Positions 32,536 to 43,581 are shown, counted from the first letter of the stretch. The stretch is DNA of 64,000 bases from Cherax quadricarinatus (GCF_038502225.1 NC_091355.1:11091948-11155947), one strand, 5' to 3'. Notes: generated by a model not told the origin, from the sequence alone. Numbers and translations are program-made.

Positions 32536-32915
32536 GAAATAAAAGGAATATAAAAAACGTACATGCTAAAAATATCTAACCAAGATAAGACTCACACCAA
32601 CGACTCAAGTTGGATAAACTTACGTTCAGAAAGGATAGAGTTAAGTACAAGTTTTGAATGTTGGTTTGAATGTGACTTCACTGTAAGTGGGTTTATTGAG
32701 CGAGACTATTGTATGTCTTTAGTATGAATGTACTGAACAATAAATACTCAGTGTGTGGTGGCAAGGCAATGTGTGAACATATATGGTGGTGAAGGGGTGT
32801 GGTGGTACGTAGCGAGGGCGAGGTGGTAAGTGTGTGCTGCCGAGGATGAGTGAACATGATCGTGTACCCGCATGATAGGCACAATATATATACCTTGTTG
32901 AAAATGGTATAAAAC
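32536..32915. other. no feature recognised
   Basis: Nothing supportable. Confidence 0.4.
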
Positions 32916-33024
32916 ACCGACAAGTTGAAGATTAAGACACATGTGCAACAGTTGGGTATCTTTATTGATGAAACGTTTCATCAATAAAGATACCAAACTG
33001 TTGCACATGTGTCTTAATCTTCAG
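32916..33024. repeat. palindromic pair of foldback-unit tails
   Basis: CGACAAGTTGAAGATTAAGACACATGTGC...GGTATCTTTATTGATGAAACG meets its reverse complement at GAAACGTTTC. Arms of about 50 bp match with few mismatches. These are the 3' flanks of the hammerhead family joined head-to-head, with the catalytic core lost. Confidence 0.8.
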
Positions 33025-34900
33025 TAATTTGTACAAAAGTATTATGACAAAAGTACTGAGTCATTAGATATACAAAGAATATAAGGTGTAAGAGACGAAT
33101 ATCTTCCTCCCCGGGCTACAATGTTTACTTCAAGCCAACTGTGCCTATTATTATTGTGGAAAAAGCGCTAAATCTGCAAAAAATCATATAACGCCTCGAG
33201 AGGTAATCAGGTTAAATCCGAGGAAGGAATCTCCAATAGATCAAGGCCCCTTCACCAGCATGTTAATAAAATATGAAATTTTGCCACCAGGGAAATATCC
33301 ACTACAAACAAGATTTCCATATTTCTTCACTAAGAACAATATACTTATTTTGTTTTAAAGGTTAATTCACACTATTTGGTTTCGTTGGGTTTATCTAAAT
33401 TAATTTTTCGAAACTGATTACTATTTATGCTTATAATTTGCCTAAAGTAACCACTTTACAAATTTGTAAAAGTACAAGTAAACAGACGGAATATTATTTA
33501 CAGTTCTTAGTAACCGAAGCTTTATAGACCCTACAAGTTGTGTGTAATTCAGTACAGTTTGCAATTCGTTCTGTGTGACAATTATTACTTAGGGATTCAT
33601 AGAACGCCCGGGGAATATGTCATCAGAATTAAGACAAGTGGAAAGTAGCTCGTTACTTGGATCACGAGCACTTCCCCCAGCATCAAGGTACACCCTTTAA
33701 GGGTATGGCAAAATATGTGTAGGTGTAGGACACACAACGAGGGTATTGAGATAACGGGTGAGACAGGAAACATGACAAACCTCACTACACGGGGTTTCCC
33801 TTACCTCTTAAAACACCCAGACGATTACAGTATAAAATTTAACAAGCAAGCATACGTAAATAACCAGGCTGTATACCTAGGACAGTAAGAATGACAGTTA
33901 CTGACCGATACATTTTTTTCGGCCTCCATCAACAGTTCTGAGATAAAATTCTGAGGTAGACTAACATGGCGGGAGCCCCACCCCCTTCTCTATTACAAAT
34001 GGATAAGGTAACAATGAGGAGATAGTAATGATCAATGATCAAGAGAAGATAGTAAAATATAAGGAGGTTCATCCACTCCTGGTCTTGCCATGCACAGCTG
34101 ATCCCGACGCTAAAATAACAACCAACCAACTAATGCCTGGCGTCTCGTGCCCGCACTCCCATCAACATTTACAACCTTCCATTATTCACTAAATTACCAA
34201 TGATACATAAACTAAGTAACATACCTTCATCTAGACACGCAATGGGACATATTACCAGCACAACACAGGTTAAAAATCGCGAAATATACCGTGAATGAGG
34301 ACGGTACACCGTATTGATTACCACAACGGTTGCTGTCATATCAATGAAGCTCTTTAAAACCAGCGATTCCCGGTTACGTGAACATGGAAGTGATGGCTCC
34401 ATGCCCTCACTAGACATCAGCGGACCCGGTAACACCATGACCCTCGCTGTAAAGGTGCTAATAATGATATAGAGGAGCAGCTTACCGGAGTGAGTCGGGC
34501 AGACGACACACACTCGCGCCACTACAGGTCGCACCGGCAACCCTCACCACCGCCATCTGTTGGCTCCAGCCTCCACCCCTCACCCACCCCCACCCCTTAC
34601 ATACTTTATTGTATCTTCCCATTAGTTTGTAATTTGTTCTTGACTGTAACCATGTATAGGAGTGACGCTGATTCATTACCTTTGTAACTTGCCATGATTG
34701 TGACCAGATCTACCTGGAGTTCATTACCTTTGTAACTAGTTCAGCTATAACTTTGGGGTCCAGTCCCTGGACCCATTATGTACCTTTGTAATCTTTTGAC
34801 TACCGCCCACAGGATGGGTATGGGGTGCATAATAAAGATATTAAACTAACTCTATCTTTATACATCTCTCTCTCTATTCCCCTATCTGTCTGTCTCTCTC
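33025..34900. other. unassigned with one SINE remnant
   Basis: Positions 33152-33262 are a decayed SINE (ATTATTATTGTGGAAAAAGCGCTAAATC, TCAAGGCCCCTTCACCAGCATG). Positions 34740-34860 (GGGGTCCAGTCCCTGGACCCATTATG ... GGGTGCATAATAAAGATATTAAACTAAC) look like the 3' end of a retroelement but have no partner here. Confidence 0.4.
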
Positions 34901-34902
34901 TT

Positions 34903-35088
34903 TTACACAGGGTTTTACAAAGTTAGGTTAAGGGTTCCTAACTTATCAACAAGCCAAGAGCTGTTACCTACATCAGTTCTTTCACTCTTTTTTTCTTTTT
35001 TTTTTTTACACAAGGTTTGACAAGGTTAAATTAAGGACCCCTTACTTTACTGACAAGCTAAGAGCTGTTACCTACATCAGCTCATTTG
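34903..35088 (+). repeat. CT-linked repeat module, two units
   Basis: Each unit reads ACACA.GGTTT.ACAA.GTTA...TTAAGG, then ACAAGC.AAGAGCTGTTACCTACATCAG. Units at 34905-34982 and 35008-35085 are preceded by CT- or T-rich tracts. The same module occurs three times in reverse at 63366-63768. Confidence 0.75.
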
Positions 35089-35139
35089 AAAACATTTTTA
35101 TTATTATGAAAATACAAGAAGGGAACAGGATGAAGTTGG

Positions 35140-35380
35140 AGCCATTTTAGTGGGCCAGCATTGTCAATTGATCGTCTGACTTTATCTCGTTGACATCATA
35201 ATGCTGTACGAGTGTGTTCCATACTCGAGTCATCCTGGGGATAAATGATCTTAAATGAAGTGATGTTATGGAGAAAGGCACAACCAGAGTGAAGTTGCTG
35301 CTTTCTGCCCGTCTTGTGGTATAGAAGCTTGTTTCACATATATAATAGTCATATTTACACAAATACAGTACATATGGCAA
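35140..35380 (-). pseudogene. LINE C-terminal fragment (unplaced family)
   Basis: The minus frame contains RRAESSNFTLVVPFSITSLHLRSFIPRMTRVWNTL. The RSF.PR..R.WN.L pattern is typical of the C-terminus of CR1/Jockey-type reverse transcriptase ORFs. No other domain is visible. Confidence 0.55.
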
Positions 35381-35596
35381 ACATTAAGGGAAAAAGAACT
35401 CTTTATTAAGGTACTTCCTGCATAGCCAATGTGTGCATTGTTTTGGCCAGAACGGAAGCTAATACCATCCTTCATTGTAATGTATCACATTGAAAAGGAC
35501 CTCTAGATATTAATATTATTATTATTAAATTAATTAACGTCCAATTATATTGTTTATAAAATGATCACAGGAAATGAAGTTCCTTTGTGTACAAGA

Positions 35597-35749
35597 GCCC
35601 CTCAGTGGAGGTTCCTTGATGCTGGTGAAGGGCTCTTGCTATAGGGAATTGGATCTGTGCTCCAGTTCCCTAAGTTTAGCCTGAGTGTCTTCTATACTCC
35701 CCACAGGCGCTGTATAATCCCTACAGGTTTAGCGTTCCCCATAATAATG
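35597..35749 (-). mobile_element. SINE copy (diverged)
   Basis: AAGAGCCCCTCAGTGGAGGTTCCTTGATGCTGG, GGGAATTGGATCTGTGCTCCAGTTCCC and GGTTTAGCGTTCCCCATAATAAT are the SINE in reverse sense. Target duplications are not clear. Confidence 0.75.
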
Positions 35750-35798
35750 TATGCAAGAGGCTTCTCATTTCTAAATACTCTACAACTAACCTTCATAT

Positions 35799-35841
<43 letters not shown>
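35799..35841. repeat. (ATT)n microsatellite
   Basis: About 14 trinucleotide units. The 3' tail of the nearby SINE is also ATT/AAT-rich but the two are about 50 bp apart. Confidence 0.93.
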
Positions 35842-36244
35842 ATAAACTTCAGAAGCTGGTATCAGCTACATTATGGGAACATCCACAGTGTGCTGATAAT
35901 GCTGACAATCTATTATACAGGATTCTTACGTTGTGGAAACACCCAGTATAATATACCTTTATATATGATATTTACATTGTGGAAATATCCACAGTATGTT
36001 ACTACACTATTATATATGATACAATGTGGGAACTCCAGTAGTATATGATTTCCTTATTCAACATGTTACATTGAGGAAAAACACTCGCAGTGGGCAGCTA
36101 TCGTATTTTAGAATTTATAGCATAGTTAAATTTAGGGAACAAGAGATGTTTTCCTGACAAGCTCCATTAAACAGGATGAATTTCCTGTCCGTGCACAATG
36201 CAGATGAGGGTATTCCTCTTATTCCATCAAGCAGGAAGCTTCTT
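35842..36244. other. no feature recognised
   Basis: Nothing supportable; short internal repeats of TTGTGGAAA..CCA..AGTAT. Confidence 0.4.
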
Positions 36245-36257
36245 CTGTCATACTCCC

Positions 36258-36421
36258 CTCAAGGAAGGTTCCTTGATGTTGGTGAAGGGCTCTTGATCTA
36301 GGGAATTGGATCTGTGCTCCGGTTCCCTGAATTAAGCCTAAATACCTTCCACATTCCCCCCACAGGCGCTGCATAATCCTACGGGCTTAGCGCTGCTCCC
36401 TCTTGATTATAATAATAATTC
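36258..36421 (-). mobile_element. SINE copy with target duplication
   Basis: Reverse-sense copy (CAAGGAAGGTTCCTTGATGTTGG ... CCTCTTGATTATAATAATAATT) flanked by the 13-bp repeat CTGTCATACTCCC (36245-36257 and 36422-36434). The AAT-rich end lies on the right, supporting it as a 3' tail. Confidence 0.87.
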
Positions 36422-36434
36422 CTGTCATACTCCC

Positions 36435-37730
36435 TCACACAGCATACCTGAGGTGATAAAACGCATCAGCCTGAACTGGGAGACTTCAGCAGGGAAATGA
36501 AGATATAGTTATGCATTCCATTATGGGTTAAGCAGCTATAAGAACACAAAAAAGGAGGAACACTAGCCTAAACCTATGAAAAAACGTTCCATCCATTTCA
36601 TACGATGCATCAGTCATTGAAGATTGATGCCGTTCACAGTTGTTATATTTTATAAAGAGGAAATCACTAAACCTGTAGGGGTCATATAGCTCCTGTGGAG
36701 TGGGAGGCATTCAAATTCGATCCAAGCAATGACAAGATAAATACACTTCCTTGGATCAAGAGCCCCCCGCCATCAAGGCAAAATAATGCAATAAGGTAAA
36801 ATAATACTATACCATTTCGAGATTAAGTGGCAAAATTACATTTACACACTCCCTTAAATACACCAACCTTATTCTAAGTAGGATACACATGTTGAAATTT
36901 TCAACCTGATCAGAGGAACCTGTTTCCACCATTCACATGGGAACAAATTTTAAGTATGCCTTATGTAGCACTGTACACAGGGCACCCACGCATGCAATTT
37001 ACCCCACAAATCTTGCGCAAGATACGTTACACAAACGCTGAAAATCTGCAGCAGATCGAATAAGGCGTTCCTGAGTAATAAACGAAAATTAGTGAGAGAG
37101 CAAAGAAAAATGTTACCGACAATGTTCCGAAATACAGGAGTCTCTCCTTGTCAAACTTAAAAACACTAAAAAATGCGACTGAGGAATTTGAAAGTTATCC
37201 GAGCTATTCCAGGACGGGAATGGGTTCAAAAATTACGATCATAGGGCACTTAAACATGCCAAATGTTCCAAAAATGTGGTCCTCATTACCTGTACAAGTG
37301 TTGAAAATCTGAAGCCGATTCGATTATTACTATTATAATAGAAACTAAGCGCTAAACCCACAAAAATCAGACAGCGCTCTATGCCGATTGGATAAAGAGT
37401 TATAAGTGAAATAAAATTGAAAAGCTGAAGACAACAAATTTCAGGCAACTTTTGAAGGGTCCTCCCCCTTCGGTGTGCCAAATAAAAACTTCTGGAAAAT
37501 CGTGTATTCATACCAATACCTATTATACAATTATGTAAATATGTAATTTTAACGTCTAATACGAAACAATGGGAATACTACACATAAAATCCCTTAATTT
37601 CCACATTAGGGATAAAAATGGTCCAAAATCCCTACTGTTAGGTACCGAGTTCGATTACCGAATTGTTGGGCACGAATGAATTCACCGTATACCTGGTGCT
37701 TGGGTATTGTAAATGGTATACAGTACCGAC
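36435..37730. other. unassigned with decayed repeats
   Basis: SINE remnants are at 36650-36778 (AGGGGTCATATAGCTCCTG, AAATTCGATCCAAG) and 37324-37382 (CTAAGCGCTAAACCC). Positions 37180-37300 are a second copy of the unclassified repeat seen at 11770-11905. Confidence 0.45.
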
Positions 37731-37771
37731 AAACTGATGAGTAAGATATATTTGTAGTACTTAGATATCTT

Positions 37772-37818
37772 CATTCTCGAAACGTTACGCCTGCACAGCA
37801 GGCTTCTTCAGTCGAATA
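37772..37818 (-). ncRNA. hammerhead-like motif e (covarying stems, likely inactive)
   Basis: On the minus strand stem I is CGA/UCG (against GGA/UCC in motifs a-c) and stem II is GCCUGC-UGU-GCAGGC (against GCCAC-UGU-GUGGC). Both are fully paired. The core CUGAAGA keeps the required bases because position 7 is free. GUAA replaces GAAA, which would change the invariant A13 and probably kills activity. Confidence 0.6.
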
Positions 37819-37928
37819 CAAGTTATTATAACACCTGAGACAGGCTGAAGACCACCTATCAACACTGATGGATTATCACCTCACAATTCTCTCTTCAATT
37901 CTTCAGTCTCCAGTGTTTTAATCGCTTG

Positions 37929-37974
37929 TATTCGACTAAAGAAGCCTGCTGAGGAGCTGAAACGTTTCAATAAT
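37929..37974 (+). ncRNA. hammerhead-like motif f (decayed)
   Basis: UAUUCGACUAAAGA replaces the core (G5 changed) and stem II is disrupted (GCCUGCUGAGGAGCU), while GAAACGUUUC is kept. It pairs head-to-head with motif e. Confidence 0.5.
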
Positions 37975-38029
37975 AAATGACAAAGGACAAAGATACTTAA
38001 GTGTTGCAGATGTGTCTTACTGGTGTTGC

Positions 38030-38240
38030 TAGTTGCAGCCTAGCCTGGGCAGGGTGAGACGTATCACCAACTCATCTCGCACCTCTTTAGGTAAGATTGG
38101 TCAAGAAACAGGGCAAGGGTTTCCTGACGTGGGTCTTTGTCATATAATGACCCGCAGCTCCAGCTGCGGGTCATCATATGAGGTCTTCCGCTGCTTTACC
38201 GGTCCACATCTTTAAAAATTAGGGTTATAACTTTCGCACC
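38030..38240 (+). repeat. unclassified interspersed repeat, copy 2, with perfect palindrome
   Basis: It shares TTTCCTGACG.GGGT, GTCATAT.ATGAC and TCTTCCGCTG blocks with 15165-15350. Within it 38147-38174 is a perfect 13-bp palindrome (ATGACCCGCAGCT, CC, complement). Confidence 0.6.
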
Positions 38241-39095
38241 TCCAGTCCCTATAAATACGTACTGAAGTTCGTCGACTGATGAGAGTCTCCCAGAGTTGTG
38301 GGTATGGAGGGCATCTTAACCTCAGGTCCGGTGTTTCAATTTACAATCTACCGGCGCTTATTCCGCCTCCTTGGTACCTATAATATTTATTCCTGAAACT
38401 GTGCATTAAAGAGCTTGCAGTTCATTCTGCCTTTTTGCAACTCTTAGTTTGATGAAATACTTTCTTACATAATTTAGGTTTTCTTAGGTTAAATATGTAA
38501 TTAATGTCTTGTACATGTGCGCTCATCATACTTGTGTGCCCTCAAGACTATACTAAAAACTTTGTAATGCAACATTTAAATAAAAATTGACGTACCGGTA
38601 ACTATTCGTATCCAGTGAATACCTTTCGAACATCCCTCCAGCTTCTTGGATTATTATTATAATAAAAAAGAAGCGCTAAACCTACAAATGTCATACAGCC
38701 CAGCTTCTTGGAACTCTACAAGCAGCCGCCTCCACCTGGTGAGTTTCGGGTATTGTAGATGACTGGTGGTGGAAATCAGTCCTGCAAAATAGCTGAGAGT
38801 TGCTCACGGTAAATATAGTCTATCTGAATATAGTGGCTGTGCCGAGGAGGGGTTGGGGTTTTGGGAGCTTCAGCCACCCAAAGCCTCAAGGATTAAAGTA
38901 TTTTTGACGGGTGAACATGTAACATTCAGCCTCAGTCACTGACCCTCATGTAGTCGACAGGTTTTAAACACCATTAAGGAAACGAGGCAACAGTCTACTA
39001 TACAAAATTAAAATTTGTGACATTTCAAAACAAGGTCCTACAATGTGCACTTCATAATACAAAATATAAATTCACTAGGTTTTCGTGACTTAGTT
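38241..39095. other. unassigned, SINE start at 38653
   Basis: Positions 38653-38704 (TTATTATTATAATAAAAAAGAAGCGCTAAACC ... CATACAGC) are a truncated SINE flanked by CAGCTTCTTGGA on both sides (about 38638 and 38701), a possible 12-bp target duplication. Confidence 0.5.
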
Positions 39096-39310
39096 GGTTT
39101 CAGTTTGTCCTGATCCATTTGTAGTCTTTCTTGTCCTCATCTGCTTATATTTTCCTCAATTGTTTTCCATCATCTGCAAACAGAGGTACATCTGACTCAG
39201 TCACTTGTAGTATATCATTCACATAAACCAGAAACAGTATTAATCTTAATACAGATCCTTGAGGAACCCCATTTATTAAACTTCCCCATTTTGATATATA
39301 GTATTTTCAT
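39096..39310 (-). pseudogene. LINE reverse transcriptase palm fragment
   Basis: The minus strand reads [20 protein letters not shown], then VPLFADDGKQL, containing the QG and FADD catalytic blocks. It is closest to LINE A but diverged, and no flanking domains are readable. Confidence 0.7.
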
Positions 39311-39389
39311 AGTCACTCTGTCTCTGCCCTAAGGAATTTTGTATGTATGCATTAGTATTTGTAGATGAATGCTTCAGAGAACCGACATG

Positions 39390-39545
39390 ATGACTGAACA
39401 CATCGACTCAAGGTTGAGGGACTGATTACCTCATTTTCCTCCTGTTCTTCAAGTTTCTCCTACGTATGGACTGATGAAGCCACTGTGTGGCGAAACGTTT
39501 CCTCAATAAAGATACCCAAGAGTTCCACATGTGTCTATTTTATCA
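39390..39545 (+). mobile_element. foldback-family direct unit
   Basis: GACTGAACACATCGACTCAAGGTTGAGGGACTGATTACCTCATT is shared with 22040-22095. It is followed by motif d and the tail CAATAAAGATACCC...CACATGTGTC. It is a solo direct unit. Confidence 0.75.
39465..39508 (+). ncRNA. hammerhead-ribozyme-like motif d
   Basis: Stem I GGA/UCC, core CUGAUGA...GAAA and stem II GCCAC-UGU-GUGGC are all intact, as in motifs a-c. The distal stem I pairs UAU with AUA. Confidence 0.67.
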
Positions 39546-39584
39546 TGCATTAGCATGCACACTTTTTATTAGCGTGTTTGCTTC

Positions 39585-40556
39585 AGACTTTATATATTAT
39601 ATATTCTGAAGAGAAATTGCAGAGGTTGGTGGATGAGTCTGGTAGGGCATGTAAAAGAAGAAAATTAAAAGTGAATATAGGAAAGAGTAAGGTGATGAAG
39701 ATAAAAAAAATTGGTAACGAAAGACTGGATATCAAATTGGAGGGAGAGAGTATGGAGGTGAATGTATTCAGATATTTAGGAGTGGAGGTGTCAACAGATG
39801 GGTCTGTGAAAGATGAGGTGAATCATAGAATTGATGAGGGGAATAAGGTGAGTGGTGCACTTCGGAGTCTGTGGAGACAAAGAACTTTGTCCACGGAAGC
39901 AAATAAGGGAATGTATGAGAGTATAGTTATACCAACGCTCGTATATGCGTGTGAAGCATAGGTGGTGAATGTTGCAACAAGGAGAAGGCTGGAAGCAGTG
40001 GAGATATCATGTCTGAGGGCAAAGTGTGGTGTGAATATAATGCAGAGAATTCGTAGTTTGGAAATTAGGAGGAGGTGTGGGATTACCAAAACTATTATCC
40101 AGAGGGCTGAGGAAGTTGAGGTGGTTCAGACGTAGAGAGGATGGAATGACTTCAAAGAGTGTATCAATCTTTAGTTGAGGGAAGGCGGGGTAGGAGTCAA
40201 CCTAGGAAAGGTTGGAAGGAGGGGGTAAAGGAGGTTTTGTATGCAAGGGGCTTGGACTTCCAGCATGCGTGAACATGTTAGGAACGAATGGAGACTAATG
40301 GTTTTTAGGACTTGACATGCTGGTGGGGTGTGAGCAAGATAACATTTATGAAGGGATTCAGGGAAACCAGCAGGCTGGACTTGAGTCCTGGAGATGGGAA
40401 GTACAGTGCCTGCACTCTGAAGGAGGGGTGTTAATGTTGCAGTTTTATAACTGTAGTGAAAGTGCACCTCTGGCAAGACAGTGATGGAGTAATAGTGAAA
40501 GTTTTTCTTTTTCGGGCCACCCTGCCTTGGTGGGAGATGGCTGATGTGTTAATAAA
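39585..40556 (+). pseudogene. RTE retrotransposon, 5'-truncated copy 1
   Basis: It begins just after the palm (SEEKLQRLVDESGRACKRRKLKVN) and continues through FRYLGVEVSTDGS and GALRSLWRQRTLS. A stop at 39959-39961 replaces the W of CEAW, and later frameshifts follow. The 3' end has GGGCCACCCTGCCTTGGTGGGAGATGG and a T/A-rich tail. Dead copy. Confidence 0.85.
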
Positions 40557-40561
40557 AAAAA

Positions 40562-42724
40562 ATTAGCATATGAGAAGTTTTTACAAAGTAGAAGTGATGC
40601 AAGGAGGAAAGAGTATATGGAGAAAAAGAGAGAGGTTAAGAGAGTGGTGAAGCAATGTAAAAAGAGAGCAAATGAGAGAGTGGGTGAGATGTTATCAACA
40701 AATTTTGTTGAAAATAAGAAAAAGTTTTGGAGTGAGATTAACAAGTTAAGGAAGCCTAGAGAACAAATGGATTTGTCAGTTAAAAACAGGAGAGGAGAGT
40801 TATTAAATGGAGAGTTAGAGGTATTGAGAAGATGGAGGGAATATTTTGAGGAATTGTTAAATGTTGATGAAGATAGGGAAGCTGTGATCTCATGTATAGG
40901 GCAAGGAGGAATAACATCTTGTAGGAGTGAGGAAGAGCCAGTTGTGAGTGTGGGGGAAGTTCGTGAGGCAGTAGGTAAAATGAAAGGGGGTAAGGCAGCC
41001 GGGATTGATGGGATAAAGATAGAAATGTTAAAAGCAGGTGGGGATATAGTTTTGGAGTGGTTGGTGCAATTATTTAATAAATGCATGGAAGAGGGTAAGG
41101 TACCTAGGGATTGGCAGAGAGCATGCATAGTTCCTTTGTATAAAGGCAAAGGGGACAAAAGAGAGTGCAAAAATTATAGGGGGATAAGTCTGTTGAGTAT
41201 ACCTGGTAAAGTGTATGGTAGAGTTATTATTGAAAGAATTAAGAGTAAGACGGAGAATAGGATAGCAGATGAACAAGGAGGCTTTAGGAAAGGTAGGGGG
41301 TGTGTGGACCAGGTGTTTACAGTGAAACATATAAGTGAACAGTATTTAGATAAGGCTAAAGAGGTCTTTGTGGCATTTATGGATTTGGAAAAGGCGTATG
41401 ACAGGGTGGATAGGGGGGCAATGTGGCAGATGTTGCAGGTGTATGGTGTAGGAGGTAGGTTACTGAAAGCAGTGAAGAGTTTTTACGAGGATAGTGAGGC
41501 TCAAGTTAGAGTATGTAGGAAAGAGGGAAATTATTTCCCAGTAAAAGTAGGCCTTAGACAAGGATGTGTAATGTCACCGTGGTTGTTTAATATATTTATA
41601 GATGGGGTTGTAAGAGAAGTAAATGCGAGGGTCTTGGCAAGAGGCGTGGAGTTAAAAGATAAAGAATCAAACATAAAGTGGGAGTTGCCACAGTTGCTCT
41701 TTGCTGATGACACTGTGCTCTTGGGACATTCTGAAGAGAAGTTGCAGAGATTGGTGGATGAATTTGGTAGGGTGTGCAAAAGAAGAAAATTAAAAGTGAA
41801 TACAGGAAAGAGTAAGGTTATGAGGATAACAAAATGATTAGGTGATGAAAGATTGGATATTAGATTGGAGGGAAAGAGTATGGAGGAGGTGAATGTATTC
41901 AGATATTTGGGAGTTGACGTGTCAGCGGATGGGTCTATGAAAGATGAGGTGAATCATAGAATTGATGAGAGGAAAAGGGTGAGTGGTGCACTTAGGAGTC
42001 TGTGGAGACAAAGAACTTTGTCCTTGGAGGCAAAGAGGGGAATGTATGAGAGTATAGTTTTACCAGCGCTCTTATATGGGTGTGAAGCATGGGTGATGAA
42101 TGTTGCAGCGAGGAGAAGGCTGGAGGCAGTGGAGATGTCATGTCTGAGGGCAATGTGTGGTGTGAATATAATGCAGAGAATTCGTAGTTTGGAAGTTAGG
42201 AGGAGGTGCGGGATTACCAAAACTGTTGTCCAGAGGGCTGAGGAAGGGTTGTTGAGGTGGTTCGGACATGTAGAGAGAATGGAGCGAAACAGAGTGACTT
42301 CAAGAGTGTATCAGTCTGTAGTGGAAGGAAGACGGGGTAGGGGTCGGGCTAGGAAAGGTTGGAGGGAGGGGGTAAAGGAGGTTTTGTGTGCGAGGGGCTT
42401 GGACTTCCAGCAGGCATGCGTGAGCGTGTTTGACAGGAGTGAATGGAGACAAATGGTTTTTAATACTTGATGTGCTGTTGGAGTGTGAGCAAAGTAACAT
42501 TTATGAAGGGGTTCAGGGAAACCGGCAAGCTGGACTTGAGTCCTGGAGATGGGAAGTACAGTGCCTGCAATCTGAAGGAGGGGTGTTAATGTTGCAGTTT
42601 AAAAACTGTAGTGTAAAGCACCCTTCTGGCAAGACAGTGATGGAGTGAATGATGGTGAAAGTTTTTCTTTTTCGGGCCACCCTGCCTTGGTGGGAATCGG
42701 CCAGTGTGATAATAAAAAATAATA

Positions 42725-42728
<4 letters not shown>
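40562..42728 (+). pseudogene. RTE retrotransposon, 5'-truncated copy 2 (one nonsense codon)
   Basis: It starts at LAYEKFLQSRSDARR directly on the A-rich tail of copy 1. Frame 40617-41837 encodes the reverse transcriptase (AFMDLEKAYDRVDR, LRQGCVMSPWLFN, LLFADDTVLLG). A TGA at 41835-41837 interrupts it, and the same frame continues to 42470 with the RTE C-terminus (GHVERMERNR, GRRGRGRARKGW). The endonuclease is missing. The 3' tail (GTGTGATAATAAAAAATAATAATAA) runs straight into a (TA)n tract. Very similar to 47868-51172, so recent. Confidence 0.9.
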
Positions 42729-42729
<1 letters not shown>

Positions 42730-42819
<90 letters not shown>

Positions 42820-42831
42820 CGTATATATATA
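42730..42831. repeat. (TA)n microsatellite between RTE tail and MITE
   Basis: A long TA tract with a few G/C substitutions near its right end. It begins in the RTE 3' tail and ends at the TA target of the MITE. Confidence 0.95.
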
Positions 42832-43031
42832 CAGTGGACCCCCTGTTAACGATATTTTTTCATTCCAGAAGTATGTTCAGGTGCCAGTACTGACCGAATT
42901 TGTTCCCATAAGGAATATTGTGAAGTAGATTAGTCCATTTCAGACCCCCAAACATACACATACAAACGCACTTACATAAATACACTTACATAATTGGTCG
43001 CATTGGGAGGTGATCGTTATGCGGGGGTCCA

Positions 43032-43034
<3 letters not shown>
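42832..43034 (+). mobile_element. 203-bp MITE, copy 1 (CAGTGGACC termini)
   Basis: Termini CAGTGGACCCCCTGTTAACGATA and TATGCGGGGGTCCACTG form an imperfect terminal inverted repeat, flanked by TA on both sides. No ORF. The CAGTGG.CC start is shared with the two Tigger elements nearby, so mobilisation by a pogo/Tigger transposase is inferred. Confidence 0.85.

Positions 43035-43099
<65 letters not shown>
43035..43099. repeat. (TA)n microsatellite
   Basis: TA tract joining the 203-bp MITE to the 387-bp MITE. Confidence 0.95.
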
Positions 43100-43102
<3 letters not shown>

Positions 43103-43483
43103 GTGCCGAATATGTAAAACTGGTCAATTAGCAAGAACTCATTTAAAATTAAGTCCTTTCTAAAATTTTCTCTTATACGTTTAAAGATATATTTTTTTTA
43201 GTAATGTTAATGTAAAATTTTTAATTTTGCACCAACAGAATCTTAGAAAACTTACCTAACCTTATTATAACAAGAGCAATTTATTTTAGCCTAACCCAAC
43301 TAAATATATTTTAGATTTGTTTACAGTAATTTAATACTAAACAAACACAGTGAAATATATTTTTTTCGTTAGGTTCAGAATGATTTTAGCGAAATTATTG
43401 CATACACAAATTTTCGCTTGTCCTATATGGCAAGATGAGCGTTGCTATTTAAGCCAAGATCGCAAGTTCTGCCTATTCGGCAC

Positions 43484-43486
<3 letters not shown>
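43100..43486 (+). mobile_element. 387-bp MITE (GTCGTGCCGAATA termini)
   Basis: Left end GTCGTGCCGAATATG and right end CCTATTCGGCACGAC are inverted repeats. The interior is AT-rich without a real ORF. Nearly identical to 55283-55670 and to 17502-17880 reversed. Both flanks are (TA)n. Confidence 0.85.

Positions 43487-43581
<95 letters not shown>

Larger units (their letters stand above)
37731..38020. mobile_element. foldback element of the hammerhead family, subfamily 2
   Basis: A minus-sense unit (ACCGACAAACTGATGAGTAAGATATA ... motif e) and a plus-sense unit (motif f ... AAAGATACTTAAGTGTTGCAGATGTGTCTTACTGG) are head-to-head around a roughly 110-bp spacer. The arrangement is the same as at 21584-21850. 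Confidence 0.65.
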
